Below are positions 1-13,237 of a stretch of DNA of 64,000 bases, piece by piece. Where the stretch lies: NCBI GenBank assembly GCA_039707465.1, contig CM077643.1:200099605-200163604 (forward strand). The letters run 5' to 3'. Origin of the DNA: Rhabdophis nuchalis. Lineage: Eukaryota > Chordata > Lepidosauria > Squamata > Natricidae. A model generated the notes under the pieces. The model saw only the letters and a list, made by a program, of their open reading frames with translations. It ran no database searches and was not told where the DNA came from. Every line of letters starts with the position of its first letter. Position 1 is the first letter of the stretch. The position numbers and the translations under genes were made by a program.

Positions 1-544
1 AACAAATCAACATATGTCCACCACGGTTGTTTAACAATCCCTTTTCTTCTAAAAGAGGCAGTTTAGGAAACAACTTTATTTTACATTTGTTCCAAACTTT
101 CAGTATGATATCTTACAAAATAGTTATTGCATTCAGTTCTAATTTCTCATACCATAAGTAACTGTGCCACCCAAATCTCAATTCATGACCTTCTAACTCC
201 AGTAGCCTTTCATTTTTTTTAAAGCCATCCAATCCTTTATCCAAAGTAAATAACATGCCTCAAAATATAATTTTAGATTGGGAAAAGCCAGCCAGCCTCT
301 CTCCTTGGCATCTTGAAGCAATTTATGTTTAGGTCTTGGGGTTTTTTTGCCTTGCAACACAAACTTAGAAAGGAATTTTCCCTAGCTTTCTTGTGCAGAG
401 ACAGTATCTTTATATTGTATCTTTCTGTAGGCTTCTGCTAATATGGCAAAAAAAACCCTAGATTTAATTATCACAGGTTGTTCTGGAAATCTGCTGGCTG
501 AACAGATACAGAAGCTGAGAAAGTCTGTTACTAGAGAATAAATA

Positions 545-572
545 GAGAGAGGGGGGGGGGGAGAGAGAGAGC
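545..572. repeat. G / GA simple repeat
   Basis: Short GA dinucleotides flank a run of about 11 G on this strand. It is a plain microsatellite in otherwise unrecognised DNA. Confidence 0.8.
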
Positions 573-2379
573 CTGACAGGGACAGGTTAAGCAACTAAAA
601 ATTGTAGGTGAAAGAAACATTTTTATCTGGCATTCAAAGGTTCATTAAGTCGGCACCAGTCATACCTCAGGAGACCAGGTACATAGACACTAAAAAGAGG
701 CCTTCTCAATTGCAATGTGTATGTCAGATAGGCCATTCCCAAAGGAACTGTGTGATTCCAAGTGGCTTCTATTCATCCACTGTTTTGTCATCAATTCTCC
801 TGGTGTGTTTGCTTGGCTGGATTTCAGCAAACAGTATGGCTTTTGTTAAACTAAATCTTTTTTTAAAAAACACCCCGACAAAGGTTTTCATCAGATTTCT
901 CCTAGATGCTAAGTATAAAACCAACTTTGTCAAGTTTCTTCAGGACTATATTTCACAAAACAATTCCATCAACAAATCCATTTCTTATGTCTTTCATGGT
1001 CCTATCTCATTTGGTCTCCTAAGAAGACTCTCGGAAATAAGGCAGCTGTTCTCCAAGACCATACCCTTATCCCCAGGCCTTTCATTCTGTTACACAGTCC
1101 CTCTGTACTATGGTCTATCTTTTTTAAATATTGATTCATCAGTATGCAGGGATAAAAAGTAACCTGCCCCCTTCCAAATCTAACAGATCTATAATTTTCC
1201 AGAAGCCCAGATAACATTATCAACACAGGACAACACAGAGTTTAGTTCAGCTAAATCTGAAGAACCAGGGGTTTCTCATTCCTATTCTAAAATGTGCCTT
1301 ACACACAAAGAAAAAAAAAGGCAATCTCTCAAGGCAGAATCTCTCAAGATCCTATCTAATCCATTCCCAGGATCCCATCACACCTGGAATATCTTTGTCC
1401 CCCACCCCACCCCCTTTTTTTTAGAGTAAATGAGCATCTTTACAAACAGATCTCAGGGCAGCATTGAGCTGTCATTTTTTTTTTTTAATGAACATGTAAC
1501 CCAGAGCTACACTTGAAAATAAAAGTGAATGCCAGGGACTGATATTTTAGTTTGCAACATCCCAGCTTTCTGTATATGATTGCAGTTGTTTTAAATAAAC
1601 AGAATCTTTAAAAAAATACAAGCAAGAAACTTGTCCATAATAATCACTTTTGTTTATTCACAAGACAAATCTTTCTTCAGATCCCATTGGCCTTCTCATA
1701 TCTAACACAAGTCTTCCTATAGTTTTGTTATGGGACTTAAAACAGGAACATTTATCTATCAATCTGTGAATGGAAATTTAGTTCTCCTGTGGCACATAAT
1801 TCTACCAACTGAAAATAGAAGCCCAGCTAGAGAAAAAGACTGGTCAGGAAATTTGCCAAGGATCATTGATTGGTTTCCAAATTACAGTACTTCATCCTCT
1901 AATTCACTTCCAAACATTTAAACAAAATACATGTTGGTTATTTTGTTGGTGTTAATTATTTTCATCTTTTAGTATACCGTAGATCTCTTCACTGCCTCCC
2001 TGTTTGAGGCAGAGTCCAGTTTAAATTACTAGTGCTTATATTTACTGTTTTTCCCAGGTCTGTATATCCATACTTGTCCATCACATCTTGCTCATTTTCA
2101 ACAGTTCTTTGAGCAGGAGCAGATGCACCTGGGGCATCAGCTCAATCCAAAGATATCATTCTAAGAGATGGCTTAATCCAATCTCCTTTCAATCAATTCT
2201 CCCATTTCATGCAGCAATAACCTATTGGGTCTATAATGGGAACAGTAGATAACATTTTCTCTTGAAGGTTGAATATATATGTGTGTGCCTGCCTCCCAAA
2301 GACATTTTCAGAACAAAGCAAAAGAAAGGAATTTCAAGAACAGTCCAATGATTACTAAGCATGGAACACTTATAATCAA

Positions 2380-2412
2380 ACACACACACACGCATGCACA
2401 CACACACACACA
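2380..2412. repeat. (CA)n microsatellite
   Basis: An interrupted (CA)n tract of about 16 units with one CGCATG interruption. It generates a Cys/Val-rich open frame on the minus strand that is not a gene. Confidence 0.85.
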
Positions 2413-2655
2413 AATGTGAAATGTAGTGAGTATTTTATTATGGAACTCCTGTGTCCCCTTTCTTACTGTACATTTCCCAGCCCATATAGAATGACAGACT
2501 CTATGTCCACAGAGACAAGGAAGTCTACATATTTACCCAAGGAAGAAATTGTCAATGCTGGAAGTAGAAGATGATGATACTGTACCACTATTGTAAAGTA
2601 CAGAGTCAATTCCAGACAATGAAAACAGTCCCGTTCTCTGCTTATTTGTGAGTAA

Positions 2656-3098
<443 letters not shown>

Positions 3099-5969
3099 TA
3101 TTCTATTAAAGAGGCTAATCACTAATAACTGTATTTTTAATTGCAGCTTCAGAAGGAATACTGGAAAGGCATTGCCGTGTAAACAACCTCGGGAGAAATG
3201 TGATGGAGAAGAAAAAAGGATCAGTTATTCTTTTTGCCTAAAGTTGTTGTTTGCCATTAAAATTGCTAGCTATCAGAAATTTCACCTGGCATGTTCTTCT
3301 GGACAGGTCCCCTCCTCCTTCAGATGAATTCTGCCATGAGCTGCACTTCAGTTTGAAGCTTATGGGATGAGCTCACCAGGAATCACAATCCCTCCATTTT
3401 GAAGACTATAATTACAAGTCATGCAAAGAATCCTACTTGACCTTTAAATATATTGACATGTCTGAGTTATAAATGTGTTTGTGAAGACAGCAAATCCTAC
3501 ACTCATTAAATATTGAATAGTGGAGTGGTTGGCCATATAATCTTGCTTCCTTTCCCCTTTTACTCTGAATTTTTGATCACATTTAACTGTTACACATGAC
3601 CCTGACAAGACAAGAAAATCTTGCTATTTCTAATTCCAATGAAAAAAAATTATAAAGCCAGATCTTCCTGAATATAGATTTATTATTCCCATTTGTGAAA
3701 GAGTGGAAAATTCAGTTCTGTTGTCTGCATCAAAAATGTGTGGGCTGTGCTATTTTATTCATTTTAAATGCAGTCTTTTCAAGATTCACTCTAATATATT
3801 CACTCTAATATAACATAGGATGGTTGGGAAAATAAACTGTTTTCAACAAGAATGTCTGAAAATTACATTCAAGAAAATCAAGAATTTCTAGCTACCCTGC
3901 ATCCACAAGCATATATGGGGAAGGGCAAGGAAGGCCAAATAACATGTCTAGGATGATGGAATAACACAGATGCTATGACTGACATACATGTGTCTTGCAT
4001 CCCAACACAGATAACATAGTTACAACATTCACATAGTTTTCTCATTGTGTTCAAGTCATCATTTTGATATCACGGTTTGCCCTGTATACCCCTGCCTGCG
4101 CCATATCATTTCAGAAAACTTCAAAGGAACAATTGTACGATATATATTTTTGAAAGGTTCCCATATAAGGAAACCAGTATTAAGAATGAAGAACAGAATG
4201 CAAGAACCTTCCCCTTGTGATATCTATTGCAGTATTCTGAACTATTCTACAGGTAAACAAGACACTAAATAGGTTTATAATTTTAATTTTTAAAAACTAA
4301 TTTGGTTACTGAAGGAACATGGAAGAAAATGTCATAGATTAAGAGGTAAAAGTGAGTAATTAACAAACTTTACTTAACAAATTGCAGGTTTTTTAGGTTT
4401 GGCTTGGCTAGTTGTATATATCCATCCATTTTGGTTTGTAAACTACGGTTTATGGTTTGCTGTGTTGTGTAAATCTAACCAATCCTAGCTTAATTAACAA
4501 ATCATAAAACAAAATATGGCGCAGCAACATCTACAAACCCAGTCACTATGTAGAATGATGTTTTCTTATATGCGATCTTCCCTTTTCACTAAAGATAAAG
4601 GATACATTGTTTTCTGAGCTTCCATAGAATTTCTCAGTCTTTTGGAAAGAAACTTGTTTAAAGAACATTAGAAAAACAAAAGCAAAGTTGATATCAAAAG
4701 TAAGGTTAAAACAAAATTACATAGAAATCCAAAATTATTTTCTTAAATGACTTTTGCACATTTTTCACAAAAGTATTCAATGGAAGTTATTTTAATTGCA
4801 TTTGGCTAATAGTAATGGGGGGAGATGTTAATTTGTTAGGTGTTCCAGCTGTGCTTATATGCAGAGCAATCAAGAGTGCTTGCCTGCTCATTTTGCCAGC
4901 AATTGAAGTTGGAATTATTTTAACACTAATAAACACAAAATGGTTTTTCACTTCCTGCCTTTAGAAGAAATTAATCAGCAAAGAGGAAAGAACTTAGCAT
5001 CCAAAATGGTTAATTAATACTGAATTTAAAGTTAAATTTAGGAAAAATGACATTTAAATAATTGATATAATTATTAGGCCAGATGAAACTTAAAACTGTT
5101 TTAAAAGGCCATCAAATGTTGGAAAACTCTTGATTTTAACTATTGTTTTTTTCTCATGTATTCTTCTTTGCATAGGACTTAATTCCACACAACCAATGCA
5201 ACCATATGGATGATGCAATTTTTCAAAATTTACATTGCTGTTTAAAAATTGGACTTCAGAATCCCATGGATATGAAAGGCTTAATGGTATTTGGTTGCTC
5301 AACAATTTCCTGATTTTGGAAACTACTGGGAAACTAGAAGAAAATCAAAATAAAATACCCTTTGAGTCCTCTGAATTATTCATCAGACCAAAATTCAAGT
5401 GCTGTTTTACATAACCATCTCAAAACCATTAATTTAAATAACAACCTCCAAATTCCTCTTGGGAATCAACACTGAAACATTTGTATGCTATGTCTTCAGA
5501 ACTCCAAAACCCTGCTATTTGCAGGGTAGGGATGTGGGGAAGGGGTTCTTTTATCCGAAGCAATGCAAGAGCCCAAATCTCCAAAGTACTGATGAGTTCA
5601 AGAACTGCTGTTGTTTCAAATAGTTCCCAAATGCAATGTTTACTATTTTAAAAGAGTACAGAACAATCGCTTCTTTTCTTAATGCATATTTTATTTCTAC
5701 TTCAGAAAAGTCAATGCTACTTCAGTTCATGTTTTCTTAATATCTTACAAAACAGGACAAATACAATCTAAATAGAGTGAAGCCTGACCTAGGGAAAAAA
5801 TGATTGTTCCACCTTCCCACAACATTCATAGCAGTTTGAAGTTTCACAACCTGAATGGTATGTCTCTTTATCTGGCAGCCCATTTTCTGATATGTCTTCA
5901 TGGTGTTGCTTTTATGCTCAGCTGTCTCTAATAGGAGCATGAAGATATCCTGTGAAATATCCTTATGAT
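3099..5969. other. Unrecognised AT-rich DNA
   Basis: No family is recognised with confidence. Around 4390-4520 a segment with partly self-complementary text (ggtttatggtttgctgtgtt and acaaatcataaaac) may be an eroded MITE. Short open frames here show no domain. Confidence 0.45.
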
Positions 5970-6455
5970 CAGTGGTGGGATTCTAAAACGTTAGCAACTG
6001 ATTCTCTGCTGGGTCGCTGGGTGGCTTCCTGCACCATAGCGGGCAGGGAGGGCGTTTTCACCCTCCCAAGACTCCAGAGGTTTTTCCCAAGTATCCGGGA
6101 GGGCGAAAATGGCCTCCCGGGTCTGAAGGCCCTCTAGAACCCGAAACAGGACCATTTCCAGATTTCTGGTACTTCGAGTAGGCCTGCTTTTTTCCCCTGA
6201 GGCTTCAGAGGCTTTCCGGAGCCTCCAGCAGGGCAAAAACAGCCTTCTCCGGGCTCCAGAAGCCGGAAACAGGTCTGTTTTCAGACTTCCGGAAGGCCTG
6301 ATTTTTTCTCTCTCCCAGATCCTCTGCACAGCCCCTGCACCTACCTGGCATCCAAAACGGTCCACATGCAGACTCCTGGGAGGGACGGGAGAGGGTGAGC
6401 AGGGCCAATGGGGCCGTCCAAGTACTGGTTCACCCAAACCAGTGAGAACCAGTTG
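5970..6455. mobile_element. GC-rich hAT-like MITE, right end eroded
   Basis: It begins cagtggtgggattc, the terminal motif shared by the hAT-like copies at 15096, 20303, 28443 and 59119. The interior is GC-rich (repeated ccggaaacagg/ggcctcccgg blocks), in sharp contrast to its flanks. The expected right terminus (caccactg) and an 8-bp target duplication are not found; the segment ends near accagtgagaaccagttgct. A 148-codon minus-strand open frame here (5991-6437) has no domain and reflects composition. Confidence 0.45.
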
Positions 6456-6689
6456 CTGTTGGCCTTTTTCTCATTTATGGCCTACCCTAAATGAAACTTA
6501 AATTTGTCCTTCGTTGCCCTGGTTGGATTTTCTGTCATATTCTGCTAATACTAATCTTGCTAATGAACACGATTATTTTGGTGGATAATATAATTAAGGA
6601 GGTGTTGTTCAGTTCTGATTGGCCTTGTTAAGTTCCTGTGAACATGGCCTCTCCACTCTAGCCATTCTCATCTAGGACCCTTTTGGATT

Positions 6690-7375
6690 TGGGCTGCAGT
6701 AGAGACCAAACTTGGTGTTCCCCATTTCAAGGTTTCAGATAGACAGACAGACACTACCCAAAAGTTGATGCAGATAACAGCAGGTAGGAATTCAAATGCC
6801 TACCAGAGAATGCTTGCCTGAAGAATACTGATTACAGTCCAAGAATAAATAGTGCAGTCCAATTACGTTCCAAGAGTCAAAGAAAGCAAAATCTGGTAGT
6901 TAGCCAATCCAAAAGTTACAAACTAGGATTTCAACTGTTGTTTTCAACAAAGACTGCCATCAAAACCTAAAGCTGTCTGCTGTCTGCAGACAGCTGACTA
7001 CAATTATTCAATGTTTGCCTTTTGCCTAGCAAAAAGCCTCACTGAGGGACATTGCTCTGCTTCCCTCTCTATGCAACCAGACCTGCAGCTTGGAAGGTTG
7101 TGCCTTATCATGACTACTCCAGCTGAAATAGAGATGCCTGTGGCTGATCAGCCTCAATGGAATCCTAGCTTACTGATTCCTGAGGATGAGAATCCTGAAG
7201 CACAGGCTCATCTGGAGCAAAATCATAACATTCAACATCAAAGTCAGATTCTGAAATATGGCTCATAACACTTGGACTCTCCTGCACAAGGCATCTGCCG
7301 GCATAATGCCTAACCGATAAGGAAGACTGCCATATGTTCCATACATACACTATTTTGCACATTATCAGCCCCTTG
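6690..7375 (-). mobile_element. LTR-like unclassified repeat
   Basis: Read on the minus strand it contains a short acidic open frame (7362-7165, with SESDFDVECYDFAPDEP) followed by a long untranslated part rich in cttggactg/tttggattgg motifs. The same arrangement (short acidic frame, then repeated cttggaac-type text) is seen at 61588-62345 on the plus strand. This suggests two copies of one family, perhaps an LTR or leader region. Class not proven. Confidence 0.3.
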
Positions 7376-8639
7376 CTACTTCATTCTGTGTCCCTCCTTT
7401 GCACGACTGACCCATCAGGGGTTTTTCTCAAATATCTCAGCACCTTTGTCCATAAATAGCCCAACTAACATATAAGAAAGATGGGACTCTTATGGGCTCT
7501 CCTTTCTAGCTTTACGATATGCAGGAGAAACAATGAAGAGAAAGTTCAGGGGGGAAAAAACATAAAAGTCTTTCCCCTATGTTGCAATTTATTTGTAAAT
7601 ATATTGGCTTAGGCTAAGCTACTTAGGCAGCCACCTACTTCCATATAACCCATCCCACTTTTGGGTCATCAGTGAGACAACACCAGTTCCCCACTGCTGA
7701 TATATTTAACACCAACTAATTATGTCCCCCATCCTTGGGAAAGATTCAAAATTTGGAACAAATTATCATTGGTATTGAAAGCATGATTTCTTTTTTTATT
7801 ATAGCTTAGGAAGGCTAAAGCAATTTTTTCCACCTGGGTCATTTAATGATTTAATTTGTTTGGTGCTTATTCAGTCATGTTTGTGATTATATTTACTGCA
7901 CTTTTGCAAGCTGTCTGGATGTATTAAGGGAAAAGGTAGCATATATGGGTGGATGCCACCATCTTTCATTATCTAGGATTTTATCCATCTGTAGTTGAGA
8001 AATATAGACCATGGATATTTACCATCAGCTGTGATAAACAATTTCACCAATCCACTGGGTTTTGTTTTTTTTTGCAAGGTTTTGATTTGTTCACTATTTT
8101 GCACTTCTGCAGAATATACATTTGGCCTGTAGCCTGATTTCCCAGCAACCTGCAGGGTTTATGTCCTTATGTGGTTGTCTTTCATGAAGTGAAAATGAGT
8201 AAGAGCAGAGCAGGGAGTTTTGTTGAGGAAAGTAGCAAACATTCATGCCAAGTGTTACGCTATGACAGAGAAGCGTAAGTGAAGAGTGTCTGTGAAACTC
8301 TGCAGGCAGGGCAGGCAAAGAGTGTGCACTTGAGTTCCTGATGGAATACAGCCTCATGCCTCCTTTGTAACCTTATAAAGACACTGACCAGGTTCTGAAG
8401 AGTGAGATTAGCTGCCTTTTAAATGTAGCTGCATCCACCTCATCTGTGGAATCAGCAAACCACAAAACCATCACCTTCCATGGCTAGGAGGAAGATGGGT
8501 TCTCTTCTGCTTGCTCATTTTCATTTTGTAATGTTTCTTCTTTTAATAAGTTTCCTTATTTCTGCCTTATATTTTGGTGAACTTTTTTTGGTCTTTTTCT
8601 AGGGTTTCATAATCTAATCTTCCAATTTCTATAGGCTCA
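7376..8639. other. Unrecognised DNA
   Basis: Nothing recognisable. Two short open frames (7949-8137 and 8094-8357) carry no domain. Confidence 0.4.
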
Positions 8640-9150
8640 ATGTCTTGTTATCTGTGGTTTCATCGGCTATCACTAGAACGCAATCCCTGCTACTAATAGG
8701 GTCAACCTATACATTTTCAAAATAAGAAAACAGATAAAATTGGCCTCCACTTCCTGGAATATTCCACTTTACCCATTTAGAGCTCAATCAAAAAGCCACA
8801 ACCAAACAAAAAAACCTAAGCACCTTCTAACCAGCCCTTGATATCTAAATGAGCAGCTATTAACACCAAGATTAACATTAGGCCAACAATACTCCAATCA
8901 AGAAACTACTAACTAAGACAAACATGTTAAGCTAACAGTAAACAACAGCCCAATCAAAGAGCCACCAAGATCACTCCCAGTAACATTGACAGGACAAGTC
9001 ACTAGCATAAAAAAATAAGAGCAAATCTTACCTGTTCTTGGATTATGTTACTTAGTTTGGTAATGAAACATCTGCAAGAAAACAACCAACCTCAGACAGC
9101 ACTAAGGGCTCCACTGTTCAACCCTGAGTTATACATATTCTTTTCAATCA
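8640..9150 (+). mobile_element. Penelope-like element 3' tail fragment
   Basis: The segment shares text with other PLE remnants in this window. It has ccaatcaaagagcc-type runs, then gttacttagtttggtaatgaaacatctgcaagaaaac, ending in the ctcagacagcactaagg block (compare 18868-18970). These tails follow the GIY-YIG coding end in PLEs; no coding part survives here. Assignment is by similarity among copies within the window. Confidence 0.45.
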
Positions 9151-9173
9151 GCACCACTTAGGAGCGTACAGTA

Positions 9174-9239
9174 GCCTTCCCCTGACCTAGCCACGCCCAC
9201 AGAACCGGTAGTAAAAAAAAATAATGAATTTCACCACTG
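9174..9239. mobile_element. hAT-like MITE right-end fragment
   Basis: Ends with gaaccggtagtaaaaaaaaa and tcaccactg, matching the right end of the copy at 53469-53690. The left part is missing. Confidence 0.55.
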
Positions 9240-10658
9240 CCACTACCCGCAAGAGATGCTGAGGAGTGGGTAATAAATAGGGCTGCATTTGTCATCCCTC
9301 TCCACCCCTTCTCAGGCTTGTCTGATGTTCTTAGGCACACTAGCAGACATTGATTTAATAAGTGTCCAGTCAGCTTTTGTGGCCAATGGCAACTTGTCTT
9401 TCTCTTCAGGCAACAAAATGTTTTGCACACAAATCAGCACAGGACAGCCATGCTACCCCTATGAAATGAAAAGGACAAAAATTCCATGATTTCTGATGGG
9501 AACATGCAAGTTTCACTCACTGAAACCATTTCCCCCCCCAAATAACAGATGATTTGTTGAGCTGCAGAAGACACAGTTTCGTAGCATTAAATGATTGCCA
9601 TGGATGTTACCTCACTCCAAATTGGAAACAATTAATGACCCTTATTCTACCGTACAGCTATCTTGATACCTTATCAATTCAATTAATTCATTTTTTAAAA
9701 ATGTAAACAAAAAACAGTTTATTGTACATTTCCCTATGACTGCACTCCAATCTGTGGAAGGTTCAGACCATTACAATTTGCAATACTTTCCTTCAAGGGA
9801 TTCCATGTGCCAATTGTAAGAAAACTACTTTATGACCTACATATAGATCAGTTGCACCAACTTTTGATGTTCGGGGTTTTGTTTCAAAGCAGTATGAGCA
9901 GTTAAGTGGACTTTTAGAGCAGAATAAAACCCTGATTGTAAATATTTAATGCAAAGTGCCTTCCTGTAGGACCAAACTGAAAAGCACATCTCTGCCTAAG
10001 TATGCAGGGAATACATTTATCTTTATCCAGCATTGGAGAGTGGAAATCTTACATAGCAATCGATGTATTGTGGGATTTATGTGTGAAAGCTACTATTAGT
10101 GCTAATGGGAGTCAGGCATGTAAATCCCTTGGCCATTGCTTAGAGAGAAAAGGCCCACAATGCACTTTATCATCTAGCACAATAGATGCGCTGAGTTTAT
10201 CACTCTGGCCCATTAAGCATCCTGCCACTTAGCTGACAGTGATGCACGATTCCCATCACAACCAAAAATCTGCAAAGGAGCAGCTAACATCTTTCCTTTT
10301 AAACTGACAAGACCGTCTTATGTTCCTGCTTATGTCATCCCACTGTATCCTCCTGTTCTCACTCACATGAAACCTTCTAAGACACTTAAACTGTGAAGCA
10401 CCACGTCTGAACCCAGAGGGGCCAATCCGCAATAGTACAGAAACAGTGGACTACTCCTGTCTTCTGGAATGAATTCCATCCTTAGGTCCTAACCTACAAC
10501 CCTGGTGTCTCCCAGCAACTATAGGTAGGTACTGACCATAGAGTACATAGAAGGCTCAGACAAGCTCAGCACAGGCTTTCACCTTGCCATGAACATGCCC
10601 ACAAAGTTACCAATCATGTACAAAGATTCTCAGATACCTGGGTCAAGGTTGTAAAATG
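9240..10658. other. Unrecognised DNA
   Basis: No repeat family or coding signature is recognised. Small open frames at 9289-9489 and 10002-10232 lack domains. Confidence 0.4.
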
Positions 10659-10826
10659 TGCTTTTTTTTCAAGAGGCAACTGGACTTTCTGGTTTTTCTT
10701 TGAAGATGTTTCACTTCTCATCCAAGAAGCTTCTTCAACTCTGACTGGATGGTGGGGAATGGAAGATTTATACTCCTTGCAGACAGCTGGTCATTTGCAT
10801 TCTTTTAGCGAGTCATTGAGGCCACC
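10659..10826 (+). repeat. PLE terminal repeat (pLTR-like), left inverted copy
   Basis: Contains the block caagaggcaactggactttc, then cacttctcatccaagaagct, then ggatggtggggaatggaag and ctggtcatttgcattc. The same sequence is found in reverse orientation at 12351-12517. Terminal repeats in direct or inverted arrangement are a known feature of Penelope-like elements. Function is inferred from position beside a GIY-YIG relic. Confidence 0.7.
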
Positions 10827-10837
10827 TGGAGGTTTAC

Positions 10838-11275
10838 TATTTCAGGAGGATCTTCAGCCAATGCAACATATGTGCACACTTTAAACCCAAGAATACACTA
10901 AGGCCGAAGCTTGTCCATTCCAAGAAGAAAACACCAGAACACAAACTGAGCAATGCGGTATATACAATACAATGCAGTGAGGCCTGTGCAGATCTGTACA
11001 TTGGGGAAATAACCACTTCATAAATGCATGGCACAGCATAAGAAAACAAATTCATCAAGACAAGATTTGGCAGTCCATCTGCATTTAAAAGACAAAGCCC
11101 ACTCTTTTGGAGACAGCAAATTCTACATTTTGGACAGAGAAGACCACTGGTTTGAAATAGGGGTCAGAAAGAGGCCATGAATGTCAAAATTGAACAACCC
11201 TCTCTTAACAGAGGGCTGTTCAACCAGATATCTCCACTGTACCACACAGCGCTTTCAAAAATTCTAAGAAGGCTA
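10838..11275 (+). pseudogene. Penelope-like element GIY-YIG endonuclease relic
   Basis: The plus-strand translation contains VYTIQCSEACADLYIGE, which is the GIY-YIG core of PLE polyproteins. It is followed, after stops and frameshifts, by segments equivalent to KFYILDREDHWFE and EAMNVKIEQPSLNRGLFNQ, the conserved C-terminal end of the domain. Cysteines upstream of YIG fit the PLE type. The upstream PLE reverse transcriptase is absent, so this is the 3' end of a truncated copy. At least two stops and a frame change make it non-functional. Confidence 0.7.
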
Positions 11276-11317
11276 CACACCCATTTGCACTACTCAGTTG
11301 ACCCTGAATAACATAGC

Positions 11318-11319
<2 letters not shown>

Positions 11320-11400
<81 letters not shown>

Positions 11401-11402
11401 TA
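11320..11402. repeat. (TTTA)n microsatellite
   Basis: Twenty or so TTTA units forming the tail of the minus-strand L2. Confidence 0.95.
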
Positions 11403-11645
11403 AAATTTATATAACCGCACCCTCTCCCCGAAGGGACCCGGGGCGGTGCACAGGAAATTTAAAACAACACAAATACAAAGTATAAATAATTAAAATTGAA
11501 TTAAATAGTTTATCCCTGTGCTAAAATTTAAATAGTTAAGACATAATCCCTTACAAACCCAATTAAAACAATTTATAATACAGACTGCAGACTAGGTAAA
11601 TAACTTAGGCCAAACCGGCCTGATGGAACAGGAGTGTCTTTAATT

Positions 11646-12350
11646 TCTGGCGGAAGGTGCGGAGGTGGTTGTTCTGAGGTCGGGGGGTAGGTCGTTCCAG
11701 AGGGTTGGGCCCACCACAGAGAAGGCCCTTCCCCTGGGCGTCGCCCGCTGGCATTGCCTAGTGGATGGCACCCGGAGAAGTCCCTCTCTGTGGGAGCGAA
11801 TCGGCCGCAGGGATGTATGAGGTAGGATGCGGTCTCGCAGGTAGCTTGGTCCCGTGCCATGGAGCGCTTTAAAGATGGTGATCAACACCTTGAAGCGCAC
11901 CCGAAAGACCACAGGTAACCAGTGCAGCTCGCGCAGGAGCAGTGTTACATGGGAATATCTAGACGTTCCCAAGATCGCCCGCGCGGCTGCATTCTGGACC
12001 AGCTGCAGCCTTTGGGTGCACGCCAAGGGGAGCCCCATGTAGAGAGCATCACAGTAGTCCAGCCGGGATGTCACAAGCGCGTGAGTGACTGTGCGGAGGG
12101 CGTCCCGGTCCAATAAGGGACGCAACTGCCGCACCAGGCGTACCTGGTGGAAAGCCCCCCTGGCCACGGCTGTCACGTGATCTTGCATAGACAGCCGGGT
12201 ATCCAGGAGGACACCTAGGTTGCGTGCCCGATCCATGGGGGCCAGATGTTCGCCCCCAATGGCCAGTGATGGAATCAACTGGTTGAACCGGGGCGCCGGA
12301 AACCACAGCCACTCGGTCTTGGACGGGTTGAGTTTGAGCTCCCCAAGTGC
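11646..12350 (-). pseudogene. L2 reverse transcriptase C-terminal fragment
   Basis: One open minus-strand frame encodes about 235 residues of the L2 RT C-terminal region: [19 protein letters not shown], then [48 protein letters not shown] and [18 protein letters not shown], ending WNDLPPDLRTTT. The catalytic YADD part is missing because of 5' truncation. The frame continues past the junction into PLE sequence as a chance fusion. It shares most residues with the copy at 17165-18144, implying a recent subfamily. Confidence 0.85.
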
Positions 12351-12517
12351 CCCCAATGACTGTCTAAAAAGAATGCAAATGACCAGCTGTCTGCAAGGAG
12401 TATAAATCCTTCCATTCCCCACCATCCAGTCAGAGTTGAAGAAGCTTCTTGGATGAGAAGCAAAATGTCTTTAAAAAATAACAATCCACAAAGTCCAGTT
12501 GCTTCTTGAAAAAGCAC
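12351..12517 (-). repeat. PLE terminal repeat (pLTR-like), right inverted copy
   Basis: Reverse complement of 10659-10826 with few differences (for example gacattttgcttctcatcc versus gatgtttcacttctcatcc). The pair encloses the GIY-YIG relic and the L2 insertion. Confidence 0.7.
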
Positions 12518-12960
12518 CTTTGCAAACGTTATTAATCTGACAAGGACTCTTGGGAGTTCCAGTTCAGCAATATCTAAAGTAACACCAGCTCTTGACTACC
12601 ACTTGATAATTTGGTCTAGAAACAAGGCCATTATTCCATACTATTTGTCCTTCAAAAGACCTTCTCTCCCTTTTCATTCACCTCCCTTTTTATTAGATGT
12701 ACTAAAGAGTGAATGGGGTTTTACTGCCTTTTATTTCCTTGCAACTACAGGTTTTATCTCCTTTGCACAATAATTGCTGCTATCACAAACAAATGAAGCC
12801 CATTAAGTCAAAATTAAACTCTGTTAGGTCTCTTAAATTTCATTGAGATGCAAAAATTTGCTTAACACACTGAAATAAATAGGATATAGCCAGCAATATG
12901 ATATTCATAAATATAAATCAGTTCATTAGAATTTATTTATAACTAAACATGTTATAAGGG
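12518..12960. other. Unrecognised AT-rich DNA
   Basis: No feature seen. Confidence 0.4.
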
Positions 12961-13237
12961 ATGTGATGGTCAGTCATTAAAGTTGCCAAGCTTGACAGCA
13001 TGGGTTGGAGGCACAAATGTCAGATGACAAGGTGAGTTCCTGTTACTTGCCCCAGCTCCTGCCCACCCAATTTGAAAGCATGCAAATGGGAGTAGATAAA
13101 TAGGTTCCTCTTTGGTGAGAAAATAATAGCATTCTGCATGCCTTGACATATAGTCATGCTGGCCACATGACCATGAAAGTATTTTCAGACAAAACTGGCT
13201 ATGCTAAAAAACAAAGATGAGCACCACCTCCAGAAAT
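12961..13237 (+). mobile_element. Sauria-type tRNA SINE, 5' eroded and 3' truncated
   Basis: Similar along its length to the copies at 29964 and 52079: gttcctgttacttgccccag, atttgaaagcatgcaaatg, gtcatgctggccacatgacc and agatgagcaccacctcc. The tRNA head is degraded, and the 3' (CCTTTA)n tail is replaced by a CR1 fragment beginning at about 13238. Confidence 0.65.

Larger units (their letters stand above)
1..2655. other. Unrecognised AT-rich DNA
   Basis: No gene or repeat family is recognised apart from the two simple repeats listed separately. A 184-codon open frame (608-1162, +) has no recognisable domain, no splice-site or promoter context and skewed composition. It is treated as chance. 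Confidence 0.5.
11313..12350 (-). mobile_element. L2-type LINE, 5'-truncated, minus strand
   Basis: The 3' end is the (TTTA)n tract plus the L2 tail motif (read here as ccgcaccctctccccgaagg, then acccggggcggtgcacagg). The 5' junction abuts the right PLE repeat at about 12350. The element lies inside the PLE remnant, so it inserted after the PLE. Its closest relative in the window is the L2 at 16625-18350. Confidence 0.85.

Noticed and set aside
608..1162. 184-codon open frame on the plus strand
   Set aside because: No domain, no codon bias and no repeat homology; length is within chance for AT-poor stretches of vertebrate DNA.
4390..4520. Partly self-complementary block resembling a MITE
   Set aside because: No clear termini or target duplication; too eroded to claim.
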